Assembly (NCBI GenBank): GCA_009809945.1 | Contig: WTPW01001578.1 | Coordinates: 62,001-126,000 of the forward strand | Length of the DNA stretch: 64,000 nt | Source of the DNA: Gigaspora margarita | Taxonomy: Eukaryota > Glomeromycota > Glomeromycetes > Diversisporales > Gigasporaceae | Reading direction: 5' to 3' | Shown here: positions 1 through 12,828 of the stretch, piece after piece | Layout of the letters: each line of letters begins with the position of its first letter | Numbering within the stretch: the stretch's first letter is position 1 | Notes under the pieces: generated by a model | Databases searched by the model: none | What the model saw: the letters and a program-made list of their open reading frames with translations, nothing else | Told to the model about the DNA's origin: nothing | Made by a program: the position numbers and the translations under genes

Positions 1-1650
1 ATTATATATATTATAAGTTAATATAAAAATGATATTATTAATTAAATTGTATTATCTAAATTTTAGACTGATAAATGATGATATGTACCAATTATCATAT
101 GATTTATTTATTTCGTGATGAAATTTATCTGATTTTGTTAATTTATATTTTTAAACTTAAAATAGGCTGATATATTGTTGATTATTGTAATTTTCTATTT
201 TTACTGACTGATACATTTCTGATTATATATATTATTATATATATTATTAGATGATATAAAAATGATATTATTAAATTAACTTGTATAATCGAAATTTTAG
301 ACTGATAAATGATGATATATACTGATTATCATATAATTTATTTATTTCATGATGAAATTTATCTGATTTTGTTAATTTATATTTTTAAACTTAAAATAGA
401 CCAATATATTGTTGATTATTGTAATTTTCTATTTTTACTGACTAATACTTTTCTGATTATATATATTATTATATATATTATTAGATGATATAAAAATGAT
501 ATTATTAAATTAACTTGTATAATCAAAATTTTAAACTGATATATTGTTGATTATTGTAATTTTCTATTTTCACTAACTGATACATTTCTGATTATATATA
601 TTATTATATATATTATTAGATGATATAAAAATGATATTATTAATTAAATTGTATTATCAAATTTTAGACTAATAAACGATGATATGTACCAATTATTACA
701 TGATTTTATTTATTTCATGATGAAATTTATCTGATTTTGTTAATATATATTTTTAAACTTAAAATAGGCTGATATATTGTTGATTATTGTAATTTTCTAT
801 TTTCACTGACTGATACATTTCTGATTATATATATTATTATATATAGGGGGACCCACAGCAAAAGGTGGCTTCAGGAATATCACATGATTTTGAGAAAATT
901 ATTACTAAACTTAGTGTGTGATTATCAATTATATAGTAGCATTAAAACTATAAGATAAATTTATATATTTTTTATTAATATTATTGATAAATAAAAATTG
1001 TTTTTACAAAAATAATGATTAGTTGGATAATTATTATATAAAATCTTAAAATCTGATTGGTTGGCCTGAAGCCACCTTTTGCTGTGGGCTCCCCATATAT
1101 TATTAGATGATATAAAAATGATATTATTAAATTAACTTGTATAATCGAAATTTTAGACTGATAAACGATGATATATACTGATTATTACATAATTTTATTT
1201 ATTTTGTGATAAAATTTATCTGATTTTATTAATTTATTTTTTTAAACATAAAATAGGCCAATATATTGTTGATTATTGTAATTTTCTATTTTCACTGACT
1301 GATACATTTCTGATTATATATATTATTATATATATTATTAGATAATATAAAAATGATATTATTAAATTAACTTGTATAATCAAAATTTTAGACTAATATA
1401 TTGTTGATTATTGTAATTTTCTATTTTTACTGACTGATACATTTTTGATTATATATATTATTGTATATATTATTAGATAATATAAAAATGATATTATTAA
1501 TTAAATTGTATTATCTAAATGTTAGACTGATAAATGATGATATGTACCGATTATCACTTGATTTTATTTATTTCATGATGAAATTTATCTGATTTTGTTA
1601 ATTTATATTTTTAAATTTAAAATAGGCTAATAAATTTAATTATATAAATA
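1..1650. repeat. AT-rich tandem array, unit about 235 bp, with shortened units
   Basis: The blocks 'gactgataaatgatgatat', 'tatattgttgattattgtaa' and 'gatgatataaaaatgatatt' recur in the same order from the window start to about 1650. Full units are about 235 bp apart (for example near 66 and 300); shortened units of about 136 bp lack the middle part (for example near 536 and 1390). No coding potential is seen. The array lies just 3' of the minus-strand transposase relic, so it may be a subterminal array of that element (inference). Confidence 0.85.
846..1094. mobile_element. 249-bp miniature inverted-repeat element inside the array
   Basis: Terminal inverted repeats of 30 bp (846-875 and 1065-1094) match at 28 of 30 positions and end in GGGG/CCCC. 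Comparison with uninterrupted array units shows a 5-bp duplication, ATATA, at 841-845 and 1095-1099. The element is non-coding and clearly younger than the array. Superfamily is not assigned; the AT-repeat target makes the exact duplication length slightly ambiguous. Confidence 0.85.
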
Positions 1651-1969
1651 TTTATAATATATCAGATATTATTTATTTTTTAATATATATAAATCATTAT
1701 ACAATCAGTCTTATAATATATAAAACATTAAACAATCATTCTAATTATATATTAAATCGTTTATTTGTTGGAATTACTACTAATACTTTTTGTACACAAT
1801 TAATTTATATGAGTTAGGATAAAGCATTCTAATATCCTCTGTATGGGGAGTATACAATCTCTTGCTTCATTATAAAATTTTTCTTGCCAAATTTCTATAT
1901 CACAGCATTCATTATCTAATGATAAATAATATCTTCGTGTTGCATGTGGTCGATACTATCAAATCTAAG

Positions 1970-4900
1970 CTAGAAGGTATATTTTATTATCATATTTATG
2001 TTGAAAAAGCATTGTAACTGCCCAGGATATATATCTACAGATTTATCACTATAAGACATGAACTTTGCTCTAATATATGAGCAATTTTTATATCTAGAGA
2101 CAACCTTTGATCTGTATATACCTGCTCCAATCTTTAATCTCCCAAATTGGGTAACAACTCGAGCAATTGGTGGTGGTTGAACATATAATTCATGTTCATA
2201 TAATGTATTATAATATTTTACTAAATTATTATATATATTATAAGGAAGATTTACATTCTTTTTAATTGGTTTTATCATCTCTCCAGGATATCTTTCTAAT
2301 TCTGTGATTTCTCTATCAGCAACAATTCTATCTGGCATATTTAGATACGCTACCAAATCTTTACTTTCAAACTGTTTGGTCATTTTTAAGCTCCCACATA
2401 CTTTTTTATCTAAAAGTGGAAAAGCTAGGTCCAATAAAAATCTGGCTTCATCACTACTAATAGAATTTATTCAAAATTCTACCTGCGCATTTTTCATTAG
2501 GATGTGTATAAGTTTAGATTCAATTGACCGATTACTTGTTGGATATATACCTAACAGACCATTCATTCATTCAAAAGAATAGCACCAATATGCATATGGT
2601 GGACCATAGTCTAGACAACATTGCTTAATATGAAGAGATAAATGGATATTTGATAGTATTAGGTGTAGACCATAATGTTCCTCAATTAATTGCACTATTT
2701 TTACTAGTCAATTATGTGCTTTGTCTAGATCACTTTGCTTGACTATTCGGTTTATTAATGAATTGCATGCACAGACGAAATTAAAAATAATTTCTCTATT
2801 TTCATGTTCTAGCAAATCCCACATACATGGAATAGCATACACTTGATAGAACACCCTCCACTGATTGGCCGTAAATCGACTAAACCCTTCTGCTCCATGC
2901 ACAACTTTTGATGGAATACGTCCTATATCTGATGGCACTTTAATATGTGCTATACGTGTTTCAGTTTTTGAAAGTTTGTCTTTGCTAAGTTTACTATAAT
3001 CTAATATACATTGTTTCATTATCCACTTGCTGATACCTAAGAACAAGCAATGCATTGAATCGACTACCATAAATGTAACTAGATCAAAATATTTTAGCCG
3101 ATATAGTTCTGACCATCTTATTTCTGTTTTTTTGACATGATTTTTATGATTTTGGTTATTTGTACAGGATAACTATTGCTTCGCTGCATCAAAATATTGT
3201 GAAATATCTACTGGATCAAACCATTCATCAATATCTTCAAAACTACCATAGTGATTTCTTCTGGATCCATAGTTATACGTTGCACATTTTGGGCAATGAT
3301 AGCATTTTACAGCATGACTTGCATGACTGCAAATTTTTCTTGCAGCAGGAACATCACTAGTTGATAATATTAATGCTACATATATCTTTCATCCATCTTA
3401 TATTCATATGTTGCTGGTAATTCTACAGCAGAGGAAAATTAAATCAACTCATCAACAATTGAAGAAGATAATTATTGATTTGATGTTTACTAGGCTCATT
3501 TGGACCCAGAATGATACCTAATGTTAAAATATTGTTTGGTTTGAATCGTTCTTCACGTGGTAAATTACACAAAACTCCATATATTACTCTGGTACTATGA
3601 ATTGTATAATCGAATAGTTGAAACCAATCGATATTAATAGCTAGGCCGATATGGGTATCAAGAGTATTATCTGTAAAAAATGGACTTGGATTTTTAGGAT
3701 CTATAGCGAAATTTTTCCAGACATTACCCTCATAGATGTCTGAAAAAATTCTATCTAAAACATTTCTGTTCCTTGAATATTGTAACATCATCTTAAAACC
3801 AGCTCGCTGATACATTATATAAAGTTGTTGCTTTATACTTCCAATCAGATAAAGTTTTAATAGTCATAATAAAGTACCTTCTTTTGTTTTTATTAACTCT
3901 GATAGTGGTTCATTGCATACTGATCTTTGTGATTGTGATCTATGATTGGGATATTCTACATACATACAGCTTTTACATGCCAGTTAATTATCTTTTTCAT
4001 AATTTTTAACCTCTAATGGATTATAGAGTTTATAACACTTTGAGCATACAATATATTTTTGATATTTGGTTGAGATATCTAAAGAAGATTTGACTGTGTG
4101 TATAGAAGTCAGAAACTTATCAGCTTCGTTAATGCTGAAATGTTCAAGCAATAAGTGTATAAACTTGATTAATACTTCGATACCAGTATCAAATATATTG
4201 AAATGTTGCTGATATTTCATAATCCATAAGATAATCCAATAAATTGAATAATCATCAGAATTGAACAGTTGATCAAAAATCTCAGAATCGATTTCTGGTA
4301 GAGCAAAATTAATAGATTTATAACTTTCTTGTGAATCAGTTGACGATTTACTCCCAGTATCGTTTGGATTATTTGGATTATTTGAAGAATCATTTGGGGA
4401 AGTAGTATCATCTGGCTCTTCAGGCACTTCAGGTTCTTCAATTATCTTATTTTTATAATCATCTTATGGTTGATATATGTCAAATGGAGTTAGTCCTTCT
4501 AAAGATGGATCAATGCTCATTTCTTCTTCTTCATCAGCTTCAGATAATATCTGTTTAAATTTTTCTTTAGCCGCTCTTCTAGTTAATGGTGATTGTTCAT
4601 CAAAGTCATCTTCTAGAAACAAACTTATAGCATTAGTGCTTGATCCAGTGCTATCTTCTTCATCTGATTTACTGGTTGTACTATCATTACTATTATCTGA
4701 GCTACTGCTTTCAGAATTATTGTCTTCAGATCCATTGTTATCCGAACTTTCACTTTCCGAATTTTCACTTTCTGAATCTTCACTTTTTGAATCATTGTCT
4801 TCAGAACCATCGCTATCCAAACCTTTATCTTCAGAATCTTCACTTTCTGAACTATCAGGTTTTTGGAATTCTGGAAGTAGTTCTTCCACATGTTTACATT

Positions 4901-5050
4901 TTGATAAAGTTGATTGCGTAGTGACTCTAGTAGGTGTTCTCATATTAGGAGGCCAATATGTTCTTGCTGTGTTCTTGGGTCAACTAATATCCCATTACAT
5001 TTTGGGCAATCACATATTACTTTTTTTGTTTTATGTCCGGATGATGACAT
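1970..5050 (-). pseudogene. Degraded Tnp2-family (CACTA/EnSpm) transposase, copy 1
   Basis: Read on the minus strand, blocks follow the order of Tnp2 transposases. An N-terminus from an ATG at 5050 has a CPKCNGILVDPRT zinc-binding-like motif (about 4990-5030). A Ser/Asp/Glu-rich acidic linker follows (4550-4940), then a second CxxC in VCSKCYKLYNP (about 4010-4070). Next come NIDWFQLFDYT and NLPREERFKPNNI then GIILGPNEPS (3480-3650), RWSELYRLKYFD then VVDSMHCLFLGISKW (3010-3120), RFTANQWRVFYQVYAIPC (2820-2890) and a C-terminal ARVVTQFGRLKIGAGIYR block (2100-2170). Those blocks match the known tnp2 domain (cut-and-paste transposase of CACTA elements). In-frame stops and frame changes separate them, the first just after HIGLL near 4945, others near 3430-3070 and 2440-2700. 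It is a non-functional relic. No clear CACTA terminus could be fixed. Confidence 0.85.
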
Positions 5051-5060
5051 TATTATTTAC

Positions 5061-5130
5061 TATTATATCAGTTTAGTGTTTACGATTATATCAGATTAGT
5101 GTTTTACTATTATATCGGCTAATGTTTTAT
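5061..5130. repeat. Three 23-24-bp direct repeats upstream of the transposase relic
   Basis: Units at 5061-5083, 5084-5107 and 5108-5130 share the form 'tattatatcagtttagtgtt' with small changes. They sit immediately upstream of the relic's ATG (minus strand) and contain TAGTG, the complement of CACTA. A role as promoter or subterminal transposase-binding repeats is inference. Confidence 0.5.
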
Positions 5131-6119
5131 TGCTTTGCTGAATTTTTTGATATTAAAATGTATGATACAAACTTCATCTTAAATACTTTTTTGAAATAAA
5201 TATGTAAATATATAAAAACAATACAGTAAAATTTGATCGATAATCGAAATTCAAATTAAGTCAATGATCGGAACTCAAATTAAGGTTATACAGCAAATTT
5301 GATCAATTTGATTACTAAAAATCAATAATTTTTCCCATATATAAATATGATGTAAACAATGATTTGCCTGTTTCTTTTTTCCAAAACGCGTTAATTCTTT
5401 TCTTTCTAAAATGCTTCTTTTTTTTTCTTCTACACGTTAATTCTTTTCTTTCTGGAACGCTTCTTTTTTTTCTTTTTCTAAATGAAGGTATATATAATTC
5501 AAATATATTACAAAAATGATATACCAAATATAGTAATATTATGAACACAGAATAACTATCAAAGATACACACAGAATTCTTCAAAACTTTTTAACTTTAC
5601 TGATCATTGAATACCTTCTCAAGTGAAAACTTTGGAGAAAGATAAACATGAAAATTTTAACAAAGTAATATGTTTTGTATATGGATTGGAGCAGAATTCT
5701 TCAAACTTTTAGCATATAAACATCTCTAATGAAACAAAGTTTTTTGGAAATTTAAAGATAAACGTATCAAAACTGTAATGAAAAAACTAATTTCAACTAT
5801 TCGAATCAATATTCAACAAAATACACATGCAGTCAAAGAAGTCAAAGAGAAACGGATAAAGACAATAATAAGGAAAGAAATGAGGGTGATATTCTACAAA
5901 AAAATATACTGATATGCTGAATATTTAATAAACATATTTTTTTGAACGAAAAGAATTTCTTCCATACATTTTTTAATACATGTTTATTTTTTTTATTTAA
6001 CTAAATATATTATAGTGATATACTAATATATATTATATTGTCCAGGCTAATATTGATTATCTTTTTTGCATTCAAATTATTTTTCTTAAATCGTATTATA
6101 TACAGCACATTACCTTGAA
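5131..6119. other. Non-coding spacer
   Basis: AT-rich sequence between the relic and the next array. A C/T-rich stretch on the plus strand (5370-5490) contains repeated 'ttctttct' blocks. No believable gene or RNA is seen; a minus-strand open frame at 5315-5584 is a product of the low-complexity run. Confidence 0.5.
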
Positions 6120-7690
6120 ACAATCAGCTACATGAATAGCAATCATCAAAGATTTGGCATTGTTTTTTATTTATTTATCTAAGGTCAAGGAAACAATACT
6201 CTGATCGCATGCATATCATTCAAGCGAATAAAAGTAAATCATTTAATGTAATTAATTATTTAATTAATAAAATTAAGCGATATGATATTAATATAAATTG
6301 TGTATTATATCGGCTTTGGTTTATTTATTTATCTAAGGTCAAGGAAACAATACTCCAATCGCATATCTTTCAAGCAAATAAAAGTAAATTGGTTTAATGT
6401 AATCAATTATTTAATTATAAATTAAGTGATATGATATTAATATAAATTGTGTATTATATCAGCTACATGAATAGGAATTGTCAAAGATTTGGCATTGTTT
6501 TTTATTTATTTATCTAAGGTCAAGGAAACAATACCCTGATCGCATATCATTCAAGCAAATAAAAGTAAATCGTTTTAATGTAATCAATTATTTAATTAAT
6601 AAATTAAGTGATACGATATTAATATAAATTGTGTATTATATCAGCTACATGAATAGGAATTGTCAAAGATTTGGCATTGTTTTTTATTTATTTATCTGTC
6701 AAGAAAACAATACCCCAATCACATACATATCGTTCAAGTGAATAAAAGTAAATTGTTTTAATGTAATCAATTATTTAATTAATAAATTAAGCGATACAAT
6801 ATTAATATAAATTGTATATTATATCAGCTACATGAATAGGAATCGTCAAAGATTTGGCATTGTTTTTTATTTATTTATCTAAGGTCAAGGAAACAATACC
6901 TTGATCATATGCATATTGTTCAAGAGAATAAAGGTAAATTGTTTTAATGTAATCAATTATTTAATTAATAAATTAAGTGATACGATATTAATATAAATTG
7001 TGTATTATATTGGCTACATGAATAGGAATCATCAAAGATTTGGCATTGTTTTTTATTTATTTATTTAAGGTCAAGGAAACAATACCCTGATCACATGCAT
7101 ATNGTTTAAGCGAATAAAGGTAAATTGTTTTAATATAATCAATTATTTAATTAATAAATTAAGCGATATGATATTAATATAAATTGTGTATTATATTAAC
7201 TACATAAATAGGAATCGTCACATTGTTTTTATCTATTTATCTAAGGTCAAGGAAACAATACCCTGATTACATGCATATCGTTCAAGTGAATAAAGGTAAA
7301 TTGTTTTAATGTAATCAATTATTTAATTAATAAATTAAGTGATACGATATTTATATAAATTGTGTATTATATCGGCTTTGGTTTATTTATTTATCTAAGA
7401 TCAAGGAAACAATACCCCAATCACATGCATATTGTTCAAGAGAATAAAGGTAAATTGTTTTAATATAATCAATTATTTAATTAATAAATTAAGTGATACG
7501 ATATTAATATACATTGTGTATTATATCGGCTACATGAATAGGAATCATCAAAGATTTGGTATTGTTTTTTATTTATTTAACTAAGGTCAAGGAAGCAATA
7601 CCTCGATCCCATGCATAACATTCAAGCGAATAAAGATAAATTGATTAATGTAATCAATTATTTAATTAATAATATTAATACAAATTGTGT
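6120..7690. repeat. Tandem array, unit about 155-185 bp, about nine units
   Basis: The segments 'aaggtcaaggaaacaatac', 'gtaatcaattatttaatta' and 'attgtgtattatatcggct' recur near 6182, 6337, 6517, 6700, 6880, 7067, 7238, 7397 and 7583. Units differ by point changes and by loss of the 'ctacatgaataggaat' part in some. The array lies between the divergent transposase relic (minus) and the plus-strand partner gene. From 7690 to 8150 the sequence is a more diverged continuation. No coding content. Confidence 0.85.
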
Positions 7691-8164
7691 ATTTATTGAT
7701 ATTATAATGATATTAAATATAATTTTTATATTGTCCAATTTTCATTTGAGTATTAAGTCGATAACTTATTGTTTAAACAAAAAGTAAATTATTTTAATGT
7801 AATCATTTAATTAATCATTGATATTACTTCGATAGTAATATTTATAATTAATTTTTATCTGAGGCTTAAGATAATACATATGACAATCAAGTCGATCATA
7901 TATCATTTATGCGAAAGTTATATGAAAAGTGTATGATTTTAATGTAATCATTTATTTAATTAATGTTATTATAATGATATTAATATTTGCTCAAACGAAA
8001 GGTATTATTAGAAATTTTAATTCAATATTAGGAAAAATAAGACAATGCAGAAGATAATTAACATATAGCTCATCGAAATTATAAAAAGGATAGTATCGTT
8101 CTGAAGAATTTTTCTTCATTATTTTCAATTTCACATTAAATTAACATTTTACATGTACACACAC

Positions 8165-8288
8165 GCATATATACACACATACACACACATCAATTCTCTC
8201 TTATTTTCTATCTCTCATTTTCATTTTCTCTCATTTTCTTTCTCTTTCGTTTTCTTTCTCTTTCATTTTCTTTCTCCATCTCTCGATA
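8165..8288 (+). promoter_or_regulatory. CA- then CT-rich leader before the partner gene
   Basis: A (CA)-rich run (8157-8185) passes into a pyrimidine tract of repeated 'ttctctctcatttt'-type blocks ending just before an ATG at 8291. Such CT-rich stretches are common before fungal start codons, so this is probably the core promoter or 5' leader. No TATA box was assigned. Confidence 0.4.
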
Positions 8289-8290
8289 AA

Positions 8291-9300
8291 ATGGGTAAAG
8301 AAAAAAAACTTCCCGAAACTAAAAGTAGCAAGATGGTACAAAAGAGGTCAAAAAACATAAGAAACAAAAATGTAAGATTTATGATAGGCCAATATAGTAA
8401 TTTATCATCATTAATTAATTATAAAATTTATATATTTTTAGTGGATGTGGAGTTGATATCCATAGCGATTGCAGCTGCAATCGCTGCTATCCAAGCCAAG
8501 GAAAAAATGAAAAAAGCAAAAATACCGAGCCCAAGTATTACTAGTAGTGACAATGAAAGTGGAAGAGGGAGAAGGTCAAGTACAAGTAGCAGAAGTTCAA
8601 CGAGTAGTAGCAGCAAGAGAAGTTCTAGTAGTTTGTCCAGTAGCAGGCCACTAAGTCCATTAACTCAGGAACAAACATCCCATCTTTGGATAAATATATT
8701 ATAAACATTCTCTTTTTTTTTGTTATTTTTTATCTTTTTTTTTTTTGTTTTATAGGATGAAATAAAGGTGTTAATTGAGGGAGGCCCTTTAATATCCCAA
8801 AAACTGGATCCGGCAAAGAAATGGAAATCACAAAGAAATGATATTAGAAAACATTTAATACTGGTGATTACCAAGAAGTTGCCTGAATACTGGCAACACT
8901 CAGGCATAATTGAAAAAATCTTAAAACCACAAGACACAGAGACACACTGAGGTGATAAACTCTAATAGTGTGAAAAAGGCCCACAATTGTGCCCAAATTG
9001 GGAGAAATACTAAGGTGAATGAGGTAAGAATGATATAAAGTTTGTTTTTGTATAAATTTTATTTAAACTATTATTTTTTATTATTGTTTTTTTTATAAAA
9101 TAATTAGAAGAGGAAAAGGAGGTATAGAGATTTGACATTTTTGATCAAATTGGTGAATGAAAGAATAAGGCATTATTCACAGAATGATTTGGACTTGTTG
9201 ATGATGAACAAAGGTAGTAATGCATACCATTTGGTTGAGGAATAGGTTACGGATGAGGAGAAGGAAGAAGGAAGAAAGTTGGTTTGTATCGATAAATAGT
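8291..9300 (+). pseudogene. Partner gene of the transposon-like unit, copy 1, 5' half (decayed)
   Basis: From ATG 8291 the frame is MGKEKKLPETKSSKMVQKRS, open to 8704. A possible 70-bp GT-AG intron (8372-8441) would change frame if removed, so the open reading may be read through. Next come an Ala/Ile stretch (IAIAAAIAAIQAKEK) and a Ser/Arg-rich tract (RSSTSSRSSTSSSS). An acceptor near 8756 opens DEIKVLIEGGPLISQKLDP and WKSQRNDIRKHLILVITKKL, which after a shift near 8930 continues HTEVINSNSVKKAHNCAQIG to a GTAAGA donor at about 9026. After an acceptor near 9107 it reads KRKRRYRDLTFLIKLVNERI, with a stop after VEE. I do not recognise a domain. The gene continues at 13150 beyond an inserted element. 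It matches the layout of the gene at 18990-21304. Confidence 0.5.
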
Positions 9301-10393
9301 AGCGTGGGCCCCATATAAGTATATTATTCTCAAAGATGTATATATTGTAATATCAGCTAATTTAATAGAACCCCGAAGAATACATATATAACTCAGATCC
9401 AGACTCAAAATTTTAATATACCTTTATATGCTTAATTTTATTAAAAGCTTTATACAAAATTATCATATAAGTTCAAATTTTACTATAAATTATACAATTT
9501 TAGATCTGAGTTTTTATACCATATATATTCCTATTCCAAAAATAAACTACCCTTTTGTTTTAATCAAAAAAATCTAAAAACTTGTTTTATCCAAAAATAA
9601 GCTACCCCTGATCGATAATAGTTACTACATAGTAAAGTCCAAATTTACTATACAAATCGGTTATAATCACTTAAGTAAACTTGTTCGGAAGATCAAAATA
9701 CATATGTTGTAAAATTTTTATACAAATTGGAGAACTTTTTATTATTTGAGTTTTAATTTTTACGTTTGTCAGAAAATTAAAAATTTTTTAAAAAATATAT
9801 ACGCCGAATGTAAAAATTACAAGTTAAATAATAAAAAGTTCTCCGATTTGTATGAAAATTTCGGAGAATATGCATTTTTATATTATGCACATGTTTACTT
9901 AAGCGATATAATCGATTTATATAGTAAAATTGGACATTGTTATATAGTGATTATTTGCGATCGCTAATAAGCTTTTTGCACAAATATTTTTTAAAAAAAA
10001 TTCTCACGCATATAATCTTGTGCAGACAAGTTTTTTGTAGGAAAAAAAAACAAAAAATAAAAAAATAAATAAAAAAATAAAAAAAGTGATATGCATACCA
10101 TATGTTTCCAAAATAAGCTACCTTTTTTGGACATTTTTTGGACACAAAAAATCTGGGGGTAGATTTTTAGTTAATCACAAATAGTCATTACATAGTAAAG
10201 TCCAAATTTTACTATGTAAATCGACTATTAATGCTTAAGTAAACTTATTTGGAAGATAAAAATACATATGTTCTAAAATTTTTATCAATATTGAAGCACC
10301 TTTTATTATTAAACTTTTAATTTTTAAGTTCAACAAATATATTTTTATAATAAAATTTTAATTTTACTGTTGAACGTAAATTTAAAAGTCAAA

Positions 10394-11515
10394 AAATATT
10401 CAAACGATATTAAACTCTTCCCAACGATCACTTGTACAAATTTCTGAACAAAAGAAAAACAAAAAAATTTTTTTTAGTAAAAGACGAAACAACTAAATAA
10501 CACCGGTTTTTATAAAGGTCAACCTTTAGCTGTATTCCGGGGACTCCTTTATATATTCGGCACGCAAGCCAGAAGCATCGGTTGTGCAAGATAACTGGCA
10601 GTTGGTGCCCTTGGTACAAGAAATTCTGGTAGAAGGTTTCTTCTGTTGACAAAAGTGTCATAGTTGGCTAGGCGGTGAACAAAAAAAATGAGTTTTTCAA
10701 CACTTTCTTTAAAGTTATTTGATGACAAGAACAAAAAAACCCTTATATCCACTACCATATTCTTGCTTGAAGTTTTTTCTCTGGAATTTTGGATGGAAAG
10801 TGGGAAAATCGGCATACTCTCTCCAAAAGATCGGTATTGTTGTTCCTATCCTAATCGGGAAGAAGGCATACAAGTTGTAAACAGGAATGACATGTATCGA
10901 GTTGTGGCGCAGAGGAGGAGGCTGATCTGCAGAATAAATTCCAGAATGTTCCTTTTTTCTTTTGCTCTTTTTTTTCTTCTTATATGTATATATAATACTT
11001 AGGTAGGGCGTTTCCCTGGCAGTATTATATAATTTTTATCATTACATAGATTGTTTTCTTTTTTTTCTATGCTTTTTTCTTCTTTCTTCAATTTATTTTC
11101 TTCTATTTTGGTATTCGTGTAGGGTCGTTTAGTATTCCCCCATTTATTTTTTCCCTTTATATACTTCATTTTATTTCTGTTGTTCTTTGGACAGTTGGAA
11201 TTTTTATCCTTCTGCTCGTGAAGCTTGGAGAAGAAGGTTTTTAGAAAAGAAAAGTAAGCAGTCTTGACAAGGCATACAACGGCCAATTAGTGATCATTGG
11301 GAGCTAGTCATATGATTACAAAATTTTAGGAAGTTAAGAATCTGAGGTGAAATAGAAAGTTGTTTTGGCAGGTCGCATTGGGCATTTGCTTGATGAGTCA
11401 TTATTAGATAGAATATTAGACAAGTAGAATATACAATTGTGTAATTTACTTTGTAGTTCAAATAATTAATAAAGACAGGACTGCTTAAGGAAAAAAAAAA
11501 AAAAAAAAAAAAAAA
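10394..11515 (+). mobile_element. Retroposed poly(A)-tailed transcript of unknown origin
   Basis: The insert ends in 25 A residues (11491-11515), with AATAAA about 20 bases upstream. It is bounded by near-identical 18-19-bp copies of 'gtaaatttaaaagtcaaa' (10376-10393 and 11516-11534). The related elements at 47980 and 54921 lack it. These are the marks of LINE-driven retroposition of a polyadenylated RNA. Base composition is less AT-rich than around it. Plus-strand frames are broken (FRGLLYIFGTQARSIGCAR then a stop; a 104-aa frame at 10688-11002), and a minus frame at 10549-10815 is also open. I cannot tell which, if any, was the protein of the source gene. Confidence 0.75.
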
Positions 11516-11757
11516 GTAAAAATTAAAAGTCAAATAATAAAAAGTTCTCAGATTTTGATGAAATTTTTAGAGTATGCGTATTTTGATCTTCCAAACAAGT
11601 TTACTTAAGCGACTTTAATCAATTTGGATAGTAAACTTTGACTTTACTATGTAGCGACTATTATCGATCATGTGTAGCTTATTTTTGGATCAAAGGCATT
11701 TTTACATTTTTGGATTTAAACAAGAGGGTAGCATGTAGTTTATTTTTGGAAACATAT

Positions 11758-12828
11758 CAGTCATAGGATATGTCCTTTTAAAAGGGTTTGAAATGTTGTC
11801 TATAATAAAAATTATAATAAAAACATATGAATTTACTATAGATATAGGTTAGAAGATTCTCTTTGATCTAACTTATTAACTTAAAATTAAATTTTTTGAG
11901 AATATAGAACAAGGGGAGAAGAACAAATTAGCTTAAAAATTGAATTAAAATTTCACCGATTTTGCACAAAACGAAAATGTAACTTTGCCAAAAACAAATA
12001 TTTTCCGATTTTAAGATAAGAAGCATGTGTAAAAACGTGCTCTGAACAACTTTACTTAGTCGGCAAAAATAGGTTATCTTGTAAGAAAAATGGGTTATCT
12101 ATGTGCTAAAGTTAAAAATTTGGGGTTTCAATATAAAACCCCTTTTTTTGTCAAGATAACCTGCTTTGGGCTTCTAAGTAAACATGTTCAGCAGGTAATT
12201 CTACTCGCATTGAGGTCAAAACGCGTTTTCTCGAACCTTTTACTAAGTGAAAAATGGGTTTAAAGTTGGAAAAAAATTTTTTTTTATAATTTAAAGTACA
12301 AGGGTTTGCAAAAAACTCGTTTTTTCCCAACTTTAAACCCATTTTTCACTTAGTAAAAGGTCCGAGAAAACGCGTTTTAGCTTTAATACGAGTAGAATTA
12401 CCTGCTGAACATGTTTACTTAGAAGCCCAAAGCAGGTTATCTTGACAAAAAAAGGGGTTATATATTGAAAACCCAAAATTTTTAACTTTAGCACATAGAT
12501 AACCCATTTTTCTTACAAGGTAACCTATTTTTGCCGACTAAGTAAAGTTGTTCAGAGCACGTTTTTACACATGCTACTTATCTTAAAATCGGAAAATATT
12601 CGTTTTTGGCAAAGTTACATTTTCGTTTTGTGCAAAATCGGCAAAATTTTAATTCGATTTTTAAGCTAATTTGTTCTTCTCCCCTTGTTCTATATTCTCA
12701 AAAAATTTAATTTTAAGTTAATAAGTTAGATCAAAGAAAATCTTCTAACCAATATCTATAGTTAATTCATATGTTTTTATTATAATTTTTATTATAGACA
12801 GCAATTGAAAGAACATATCCTATGACTG
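11758..12828. mobile_element. 1071-bp fold-back element with arms of about 500 bp
   Basis: The sequence from CAGTCATAGGATATGT at 11758 is mirrored by its complement ending at 12828; the arms pair almost without gaps to a centre near 12293. Empty-site comparison with the host element gives duplicated ATAT (11754-11757 and 12829-12832), equally readable as TA with one more terminal base, which would fit Tc1/mariner-type insertion. The short open frame at 12151-12342 crosses the centre and is not a gene. Arm identity looks about 95% by eye, so insertion is recent. Confidence 0.85.

Noticed and set aside
4477-5076. Ser/Leu-rich 199-codon plus-strand frame
   Set aside because: Antisense shadow of the acidic Ser/Asp/Glu linker of the transposase relic.
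6209-6397. Open frame of 62 codons on the plus strand
   Set aside because: It lies wholly within the 155-185-bp tandem array and is not conserved between units.
1-7690. Possible CRISPR arrays
   Set aside because: Units of 155-235 bp are homologous along their full length, with no unique spacers, and the genome looks eukaryotic.
12151-12342. 63-codon minus-strand frame
   Set aside because: Crosses the centre of a 1.07-kb palindrome.
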